DNA from: an uncultured Bacilli bacterium
GTDB lineage: Bacteria > Bacillota_I > Bacilli_A > RF39 > UBA660
Direction of reading: 5' to 3'
Assembly (NCBI GenBank): GCA_947595415.1
Contig: CANQER010000028.1
Location: forward strand, 1-10,887
DNA: 10,887 nucleotides
Part shown: positions 7,205 to 10,887 of the stretch, in pieces
Numbering within the stretch: the stretch's first letter is position 1
How the letters are laid out: each line of letters starts with the position of its first letter
The notes under the pieces: model-generated
Database searches by the model: none
Told to the model about the DNA's origin: nothing
What the model saw: the letters and a program-made list of their open reading frames with translations, nothing else
Program-made: the position numbers and the translations under genes

Positions 7205-8104
7205 GTGAAAGTAATATGTATTGGTCATGCATCGTATGATATAACGATGCCAGTGTTATCATATCCTGTTGAAAATACTAAAAACAGAGTTCATGATCGT
7301 GTTGAATGTGGAGGGGGTCCTGCCTCTAACGCAGCTTATTTATTAGGTAAATGGGGCATTGATACTTGTTTTATAGGACTTGTGGGTAATGATTTATATG
7401 GTAAAAATATCAAAAAAGAGTTTGATGATATAGGAGTTAATACTAAGTATTTAAAAGTGAGTGATGAACATATCACTACTTCTAGTTTTATAATTGCTAA
7501 TCAAGAAAATGGATCTAGAACTGTATTTGCTTATAATCCTAGTGATTTAAAAATGGAAAATTTTGATATTGATTTTAAACCTGATATTATATTAGTTGAT
7601 GGTCATGAAGCTAGTTTGTCTAATTATTTGATTAATAAATATAAAGATGCTATAAGCATAATAGATGCTGGAAGAAGTAAAAAAGAAGTTGTTGAATTAG
7701 CTAAAATAGTTAATTATCTTGTCTGTTCTAAACAATTTGCTGAAGAAGTTACTAATTTAAAAATAGATTACAATAATTTTGCGACATTAGAATATATATA
7801 TAAGGAAATGAAAAAAATTTTTAATAATTATATTGTTATAACTCTAGAAGATAAAGGATGTTTATATGAAATAGATGGAGAAATAAAAATAATGCCATCA
7901 ATTAAAGTGAAAGCAATTGATTCAACAGCAGCAGGAGATATTTTTCATGGGGCTTTTACTTATGGTATAGCTAAAGGATATTCTCTTGAGAAAACTTTGA
8001 AATTAGCTAATATAGCAGGAGCTATTTCTGTTACAAGAATAGGGGGACGTTATTCAATCCCAACTAAAGAAGAAATGGACGAAGTATATAATGAATTTAA
8101 ATGA
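7205..8104 (+). CDS. PfkB/ribokinase-family carbohydrate kinase
   Basis: Family members transfer phosphate from ATP to a sugar or nucleoside hydroxyl; the substrate here cannot be read from sequence. The 299 residues are of usual length. The N-terminal signature is ECGGGPASNAAYLLGKWG, followed by CFIGLVGNDLYG. The C-terminal signature is DSTAAGDIFHGAF (239-251), with catalytic base D245. The anion-hole motif reads AAGD where GAGD is most common, a change tolerated in some members. The start is GTG at 7205, four bases after AGGTGA (7195-7200); no better ATG lies nearby and the protein opens with the usual MKVICIGHASYD-type strand. It sits 29 bases after the bile salt hydrolase gene with no terminator and overlaps the Smr gene by 14 bases, so translational coupling is likely. 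Confidence 0.9.
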   Translation: MKVICIGHASYDITMPVLSYPVENTKNRVHDRVECGGGPASNAAYLLGKWGIDTCFIGLVGNDLYGKNIKKEFDDIGVNTKYLKVSDEHITTSSFIIANQENGSRTVFAYNPSDLKMENFDIDFKPDIILVDGHEASLSNYLINKYKDAISIIDAGRSKKEVVELAKIVNYLVCSKQFAEEVTNLKIDYNNFATLEYIYKEMKKIFNNYIVITLEDKGCLYEIDGEIKIMPSIKVKAIDSTAAGDIFHGAFTYGIAKGYSLEKTLKLANIAGAISVTRIGGRYSIPTKEEMDEVYNEFK

Positions 8105-8357
8105 TGTTTTGTTTATTGAAAGTTTTCCTAAACTAGATTTGCATGGCTATGATAGAGATACAGCTGAAGTGTTGATAAACGATTTTATTAGGGATAATGT
8201 TAAACTTAAAAAAGAAATAGTTGTTATTGTCCATGGTATAGGTTTAGGTATTTTAAGAAAAAAAACTATCGAAGTATTAGGAAACAATTCTAATGTTTTA
8301 GAATATAAAGGTATTATAGGAAATAGTGGATGTGTGATAGTAAAGCTTAAAATTTGA
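8091..8357 (+). CDS. Stand-alone Smr-domain protein
   Basis: This 88-residue protein is essentially one Smr (small MutS-related) domain, otherwise found at the C-terminus of MutS2. LDLHG at 15-19 and VHGIGLGILR at 47-56 are the two hallmark motifs (usual form HGxGxGxLR). Smr domains bind or nick DNA or RNA; MutS2-type Smr domains have been linked to ribosome rescue and to branched DNA, so the role here is open. The ATG lies inside the 3' end of the kinase gene, and the 14-base overlap suggests coupled translation. No strong ribosome binding site is seen. Its TGA stop (8355-8357) lies within the -35 element of the next promoter. No terminator follows, so read-through into the leader of the 8511 gene is possible. 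Many Smr proteins are longer, so this is a minimal version, not a visibly broken one. Confidence 0.85.
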   Translation: MNLNDVLFIESFPKLDLHGYDRDTAEVLINDFIRDNVKLKKEIVVIVHGIGLGILRKKTIEVLGNNSNVLEYKGIIGNSGCVIVKLKI

Positions 8358-8382
8358 CTTATGTATTTGTTTGTGATATAAT
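8354..8382 (+). promoter_or_regulatory. SigA-type promoter P1 overlapping the Smr stop codon
   Basis: TTGACT at 8354-8359 and TATAAT at 8377-8382 are 17 bases apart, and TGA precedes the -10 as an extended element. The predicted start is near 8389. The -35 contains the TGA stop of the Smr gene. It would make either a leader of about 120 bases for the 8511 gene or a short separate RNA. Confidence 0.75.
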
Positions 8383-8388
8383 GTTTTC

Positions 8389-8454
8389 ACCAACGAGAGG
8401 TTTGCTCTAATATGGCATAAATGCAGATTTTGTCAAAAAAAAGTTAATTTATGC
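8389..8454 (+). other. Structured leader or possible small RNA between the two promoters
   Basis: Beginning at the predicted P1 start, a small hairpin can form: CCA 8390-8392 with TGG 8413-8415 outside AGAG 8396-8399 and CTCT 8405-8408. A second inverted repeat pairs 8415-8422 with 8447-8454 (GCATAAAT/ATTTATGC), enclosing an A-rich loop. No known riboswitch core or terminator is recognised. Function is unknown, and the structure may be chance in AT-rich DNA. Confidence 0.3.
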
Positions 8455-8483
8455 TTGACAATTTAAAGTTGATGTGCTATCAT
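8455..8483 (+). promoter_or_regulatory. SigA-type promoter P2 of the 8511 surface-protein gene
   Basis: A perfect TTGACA at 8455-8460 is 17 bases from TATCAT at 8478-8483, with TGC before it as an extended -10. Transcription should start near 8490, about 20 bases before the ATG and just ahead of the ribosome binding site at 8497-8507. Together with P1 this makes a tandem promoter, suggesting high expression. Confidence 0.8.
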
Positions 8484-8496
8484 ACTAGGCATATTG

Positions 8497-8507
8497 AAGG
8501 GGGAGAG
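8497..8507 (+). promoter_or_regulatory. Strong ribosome binding site that fixes the start at 8511
   Basis: AAGGGGGAGAG lies just before ATG 8511. An in-frame upstream ATG at 8451 overlaps the -35 of P2, lies before the predicted P2 start, and would add 20 hydrophilic residues before the membrane segment, so it is rejected. Confidence 0.8.
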
Positions 8508-8510
8508 ATT

Positions 8511-9800
8511 ATGTATAGTGAGAGAAAAGATACTTTTTCAATTAAAGATATCGTCTTACAAGTATTATTCATTATCTTATTCGTATTTATTTTAATTTGG
8601 TTATTCCCAATGAAGGGAGACTTAAAACAAGCTGTTAAAGAAATTAAAGGAGCTGTTGCTGGTATTTCAGTTGATAGTGGTAACAATAGTGCTTTAACTG
8701 CTCAAATATTTGGTGATAATATCACTAAAATGAAAGAAGCTGCTAAAAGTTATTATACTGATGAACGTTTACCTAAATCTGTAGGTAGTAAGGTTTCAAT
8801 GACTTTAGGTGACATGATGGATAAACATTTATTGGTTAAATTAGTAGATGGAAACAATGGTTCATGTGATCTTGAAGAATCATATGTTGAAGTTACTAAA
8901 TTAGACAAAGAATACCAAATGAAAGTTAATTTATCATGTACTGATGCATCTGACTATATAATTGAACATATGGGATGTTATACATATTGTCAAACTGCAA
9001 TTTGTGAAGCTAAAAAAGCTACAGGTACAGGTTATACTTATGTAAAATCAGGAAGTGCTACACCAGCTTCAAGTAAACCATCTACAAGTAAATCTACTAC
9101 TGCTAAGAAGGTTCCAGCTATTAACTTTGTTCAAAAATCAAATGTAAGTTCTGGAGCTAATACTGGTAAAAATACTGGTGGATCTTCTGGAAACAACAGT
9201 AATAACAACATGGGTAGTGGAAATACAAATAGTAGTGGTAATAATCAAGGTGGTATTGTTATAGGTGGAGGTACTGTAGATAACTCTAATAGTAACAACA
9301 CTACAAATAGTAACAATGTAACTAATAATTATTATTCAAATACGACTAAATGGGTAAATAAAGAAACAGAATGGATTACTTTATATTCAGTACCTTGGGT
9401 TAGAACAACTTCTAGTACACATTCATTCCAAGCTACTTTAAATATTCCATCTGAACTTAAAAATAAAGATGATATTAGAAATGTTGAATTATCAGAAGTG
9501 CAATATGTTGCACCAATGACTTCACAAAGTCAATTAAATACAACTATTAATAACCATACTGTTTGGTATGATTATGCAGGAAGTTCTTATGACTATCCAT
9601 ATAGTCAATGGAAAAGTATATATTTAGCTAAAAATGTTAAGGCTACACCAAGAATTTCTGGTAACAGAGTTATTGGATTCAGTTTAACATTCACAAGCAA
9701 TTCATCATCACAAGCTTATGTAGTTGGTGGAGCTAAGACAATGATAGCTGGTTTCCAATACAGAGTTAAATGGTCTTATCAAAAAGAAGTTCAAGCTTAA
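8511..9800 (+). CDS. Membrane-anchored surface protein with Asn/Ser/Gly-rich linker, function unknown
   Basis: This 429-residue protein is not recognised as a named family. Residues 14-32 form one hydrophobic membrane segment after a short charged N-terminus, so the rest should lie outside the cell. Residues about 35-170 form a compact region (SYYTDERLPKSVGSKVSMTL) with five cysteines at 119, 143, 156, 160 and 165, which could form disulfides. Regions of this style occur in exported pilin-like proteins of uncultured gut Bacilli, recalled from memory. Residues 172-280 are a low-complexity linker rich in Asn, Ser, Gly and Thr. Residues 281-429 look like a beta-rich domain with many Trp and Tyr, possibly a ligand- or wall-binding module. 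There is no LPXTG sorting motif. Tandem promoters and a strong terminator mark it as a one-gene, probably highly expressed unit. Confidence 0.85.
   Translation: MYSERKDTFSIKDIVLQVLFIILFVFILIWLFPMKGDLKQAVKEIKGAVAGISVDSGNNSALTAQIFGDNITKMKEAAKSYYTDERLPKSVGSKVSMTLGDMMDKHLLVKLVDGNNGSCDLEESYVEVTKLDKEYQMKVNLSCTDASDYIIEHMGCYTYCQTAICEAKKATGTGYTYVKSGSATPASSKPSTSKSTTAKKVPAINFVQKSNVSSGANTGKNTGGSSGNNSNNNMGSGNTNSSGNNQGGIVIGGGTVDNSNSNNTTNSNNVTNNYYSNTTKWVNKETEWITLYSVPWVRTTSSTHSFQATLNIPSELKNKDDIRNVELSEVQYVAPMTSQSQLNTTINNHTVWYDYAGSSYDYPYSQWKSIYLAKNVKATPRISGNRVIGFSLTFTSNSSSQAYVVGGAKTMIAGFQYRVKWSYQKEVQA
9165..9345 (+). repeat. Low-complexity Asn/Ser/Gly coding tract
   Basis: Within the surface-protein gene this stretch is dominated by AAC/AAT, AGT/TCT and GGT/GGA codons, giving runs such as GNNSNNNMGSGNTNSSG. 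It encodes a flexible linker and is a likely site of length variation between strains. No exact tandem unit is obvious. Confidence 0.65.
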
Positions 9801-9828
9801 AAAAAGTCCCCTTATTGGGGCTTTTTTA
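9801..9828 (+). terminator. Rho-independent terminator after the surface-protein gene
   Basis: CCCC 9808-9811 pairs with GGGG 9817-9820 around a five-base loop. The stem continues G9806-C9821 past a bulged T and then A:T pairs into the T tract at 9822-9827. It begins immediately after the TAA stop. This is the most GC-rich hairpin in the window. Confidence 0.92.
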
Positions 9829-9831
9829 TTT

Positions 9832-9897
9832 ACACACTTTACATTTGTGTGTTTGACAACTACTATCATTTATGATAACATAAAAAAAGGATATAAT
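9832..9897 (+). promoter_or_regulatory. Regulatory region of the 9918 gene: inverted repeats and promoter elements
   Basis: ACACAC 9832-9837 and GTGTGT 9847-9852 form an inverted repeat directly beside a perfect -35, TTGACA 9853-9858. A second palindrome, TATCAT-TT-ATGATA, spans 9864-9877. The best -10 at 17-base spacing is TAACAT 9876-9881. A perfect TATAAT at 9892-9897 has only a weak -35 (TTTATG, 9869-9874). The second palindrome sits between -35 and -10, where an operator would lie. Which -10 is used is unclear. Confidence 0.5.
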
Positions 9898-9917
9898 AAT
9901 ACAGGAGGGAGGATAAT

Positions 9918-10334
9918 ATGAAAAATGGTTATTCGATTGAGTACGTTAATGAAAATGAGTACAAAAAGTTAGAACGTTCTTTAAAAAAATACAATATGCT
10001 TGCTTATAAAAAATTATATTTTGAGTATTATCCAGCATTAAAAGAAGGTAATTTTTTAGGACAAATAGTACCTACCAATACTGAGGGTAGCGTTATGTAT
10101 GAATTAAAGTTGCCAACTGATATCCTTTTTTCAAAGGTTCATGGTGATATTAAATTAATTTATTATGTTTATGAAGATCAAAAAATTGTTATGTTATATA
10201 AATTAGAACCTGAAGATATATTGTCTGAAGGTCATCAATCTGAGTTAGTTACTTATAAAGGGGTAATGGTGTCTAAACAACATTCAGAAAAGGATTTGTT
10301 TAAGATAAACTTACTTAATATGATTGATAAATAA
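9918..10334 (+). CDS. Conserved-looking small protein of unknown function
   Basis: I cannot assign this 138-residue protein to a named family. It is soluble by appearance: there is no signal peptide or membrane segment, and it is rich in Lys, Glu and Tyr. A helical N-terminal part (YVNENEYKKLERSLKKYN) leads into a probable beta-rich core containing LPTDILFSKVHGDIKLIYYV and YEDQKIVMLYKLEPEDIL, ending in a lysine-rich tail. The coding potential is convincing: a strong AGGAGGGAGG site at 9903-9912 precedes ATG 9918, codon use matches the neighbours, and the gene has its own promoter region and terminator. The 118-base upstream gap with two palindromes suggests regulated expression. It is flanked by terminators on both sides, so it is transcribed alone and the context gives no functional clue. 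Confidence 0.8.
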   Translation: MKNGYSIEYVNENEYKKLERSLKKYNMLAYKKLYFEYYPALKEGNFLGQIVPTNTEGSVMYELKLPTDILFSKVHGDIKLIYYVYEDQKIVMLYKLEPEDILSEGHQSELVTYKGVMVSKQHSEKDLFKINLLNMIDK

Positions 10335-10357
10335 GTCTTGTATAAAGACTTTTTTTA
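10333..10357 (+). terminator. Rho-independent terminator of the 9918 gene
   Basis: A perfect 7-bp stem pairs AAGTCTT 10333-10339 with AAGACTT 10345-10351 around a five-base loop, followed by T residues to 10357. It overlaps the last two bases of the TAA stop codon. Confidence 0.85.
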
Positions 10358-10363
10358 ATTTTT

Positions 10364-10380
10364 AAAATATTAAATATTTT
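10364..10380. repeat. AT-only palindrome between terminator and tRNA promoter
   Basis: AAAATATT and AATATTTT are perfect 8-base inverted arms around one A. This is easy to reach by chance in DNA of this composition. The gap 10358-10444 shows no gene. A lone TATAAT at 10395-10400 lacks a -35. Confidence 0.4.
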
Positions 10381-10444
10381 AGCATATATTTAAATATAAT
10401 AGGGTATAAATTATCGAAAAAGAAAAAAATATTGTTAAAAAATG

Positions 10445-10473
10445 TTGCATAAAATATATTAATGTGTTATTAT
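10445..10473 (+). promoter_or_regulatory. Promoter of the two-tRNA unit
   Basis: TTGCAT at 10445-10450 and TATTAT at 10468-10473 are 17 bases apart, with TGT before the -10 as an extended element. The predicted start near 10480 gives a short 5' leader before the first tRNA at 10489. Confidence 0.72.
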
Positions 10474-10488
10474 TAATACAGTGTGAAT

Positions 10489-10565
10489 GGACCTTTAGCT
10501 CAGTTGGTTAGAGCATCCGGCTCATAACCGGGCGGTCATAGGTTCGAGTCCTATAAGGTCCACCA
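10489..10565 (+). tRNA. tRNA with CAT anticodon, probably tRNA-Ile2 (lysidine-modified)
   Basis: A full 77-base cloverleaf includes encoded CCA: acceptor GGACCTT/AAGGTCC, D-arm GCTC/GAGC, anticodon loop CTCATAA with CAT at 10523-10525, and T-loop TTCGAGT. The G1-C72 pair rules out initiator tRNA. The body, with GGACCTT acceptor and CCGGCTCATAACCGG anticodon arm, resembles the Mycoplasma and Bacillus tRNA-Ile2 that reads AUA after lysidine modification by TilS, as I recall it. Elongator tRNA-Met is the alternative. Confidence 0.95.
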
Positions 10566-10568
10566 CTT

Positions 10569-10653
10569 GCGAGTGTGGCGAAATTGGCAGACGCACTAGA
10601 CTTAGGATCTAGCGGAGTAATCCATGGGGGTTCAAGTCCCTTCACTCGCACCA
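10569..10653 (+). tRNA. tRNA-Leu (TAG anticodon)
   Basis: This 85-base class II tRNA includes encoded CCA. The acceptor GCGAGTG pairs with CACTCGC, the anticodon stem CTAGA/TCTAG closes loop CTTAGGA with TAG at 10603-10605, and the variable arm is extended, as expected for leucine. It starts only three bases after the preceding tRNA, so both come from one transcript. Confidence 0.97.
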
Positions 10654-10665
10654 GGTTGATAAAAA

Positions 10666-10733
10666 ACTTGAAAAATTTAATATAATATAAAAGCTTTTAT
10701 AGTCATTTTCTATTTTTATCGAATTTTTCAAGT
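10666..10733. repeat. 12-bp inverted repeat with nested 16-bp palindrome downstream of the tRNAs
   Basis: ACTTGAAAAATT at 10666-10677 is the exact reverse complement of 10722-10733. Inside lies a perfect 16-base palindrome, TATAAAAGCTTTTATA (10686-10701), centred on a HindIII-type sequence. No T tract follows the outer stem, so it is not a standard terminator, although the palindrome followed by T-rich sequence (10703-10718) could end the tRNA transcript weakly. Confidence 0.55.
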
Positions 10734-10768
10734 ATAATTTGCATAAAATAAAAAAGGGAATACTTAAC

Positions 10769-10804
10769 AGTGCAAAGTTGAGTACTCACCAATTGGTTCG
10801 CACT
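10769..10804. repeat. Inverted repeat containing two abutting 10-bp palindromes
   Basis: AGTGC 10769-10773 and GCACT 10800-10804 are inverted arms. Between them are TGAGTACTCA (10779-10788) and ACCAATTGGT (10788-10797), each a perfect palindrome, sharing one A. Composition is less AT-rich than the surroundings. It could be a protein-binding site or a mobile-element remnant. No function can be assigned. Confidence 0.5.
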
Positions 10805-10815
10805 TAATCTTAAAT

Positions 10816-10887
10816 TGTACCCTATAAAATGGACACGATAGGGATTTAAAATTTATTGATTAATGAATTGAAGAAGATGATTTCTGT
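10816..10887 (+). mobile_element. Possible left end of an IS3-like insertion sequence (partial)
   Basis: From 10816 the sequence reads TGTACCCTATAAAATGGACA, which resembles the terminal repeat style of IS3/IS150-group elements (5' TG end, TGGACA about 15 bases in). If so, the element extends to the right beyond the window. The remaining 52 bases contain no transposase frame that can be judged, and the other terminal repeat and target duplication cannot be seen. This is pattern memory only. Confidence 0.3.

Noticed and set aside
8412..8447. Tiny reading frames (Met-Ala-stop and an 8-codon frame) in the leader after P1, the first preceded by GAGAGG
   Set aside because: They are too short to separate from chance in AT-rich DNA; a leader-peptide role cannot be supported without conservation.
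8451..8510. Upstream in-frame start for the surface protein
   Set aside because: This ATG overlaps the -35 of P2, and a strong ribosome binding site serves ATG 8511.
10656..10686. Promoter TTGATA-19-TATAAT after the tRNAs
   Set aside because: The 19-base spacer is too long for a confident call and no gene follows within the window.
1..10887. CRISPR array, reverse transcriptase, restriction or toxin-antitoxin genes
   Set aside because: I read for these and saw no regularly spaced repeats, no RT motif (such as YxDD in a suitable frame) and no matching proteins in the window.
1..10887. Mycoplasma-type code with TGA as tryptophan
   Set aside because: Tryptophan is TGG in the genes read, and TGA ends the PfkB and Smr genes at the expected family lengths.

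Overview
The window looks like chromosomal DNA from an uncultured, very AT-rich gut member of the Bacilli (Bacillota), in the neighbourhood of the RF39, Erysipelotrichales and Acholeplasma-like lineages. The reasons are strong A/T bias at third codon positions, AGGAGG and GGTGAT ribosome binding sites, textbook SigA-type promoters, pyruvate phosphate dikinase, and a bile salt hydrolase that points to an intestinal habitat. TGG encodes every tryptophan I checked and TGA ends two genes, so the code is standard and not the Mycoplasma code. The lineage is an inference from gene style, with no database search behind it.

Layout. Bases 1-771 hold the 3' part of a surface-protein gene whose C-terminus resembles the formylglycine-generating-enzyme/C-type-lectin fold used by targets of diversity-generating retroelements (DGRs). 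Its last roughly 50 codons change codon style abruptly. A strong terminator follows at 843-877. Next come a membrane-anchored SpoIID/LytB-type peptidoglycan enzyme with two FN3-like repeats (930-2564) and a Xer-type tyrosine recombinase (2611-3474). A clear promoter at 3507-3535 starts a likely operon: ppdK (3558-6182), bile salt hydrolase (6201-7175), a PfkB-family sugar kinase (7205-8104) and a stand-alone Smr-domain protein (8091-8357, overlapping the kinase gene by 14 bases). Two further promoters, one built over the Smr stop codon, lead to a large membrane-anchored surface protein (8511-9800) that ends at a GC-rich terminator. A small unrecognised protein follows (9918-10334), with its own regulatory region and terminator. 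A promoter then drives two tRNA genes three bases apart: CAT anticodon, probably Ile2, and Leu-TAG. The last 234 bases are non-coding, with several inverted repeats and what may be the left end of an IS3-like insertion sequence.

How the parts relate. The middle operon joins central carbon metabolism (PPDK interconverts pyruvate and PEP) with bile tolerance and sugar phosphorylation, which suits a fermentative gut bacterium. The surface and cell-wall proteins on either side are probably transcribed separately. The most interesting signal is the putative variable region at the end of the first gene. No reverse transcriptase or template repeat is visible here, so if a DGR exists its other parts lie outside the window.
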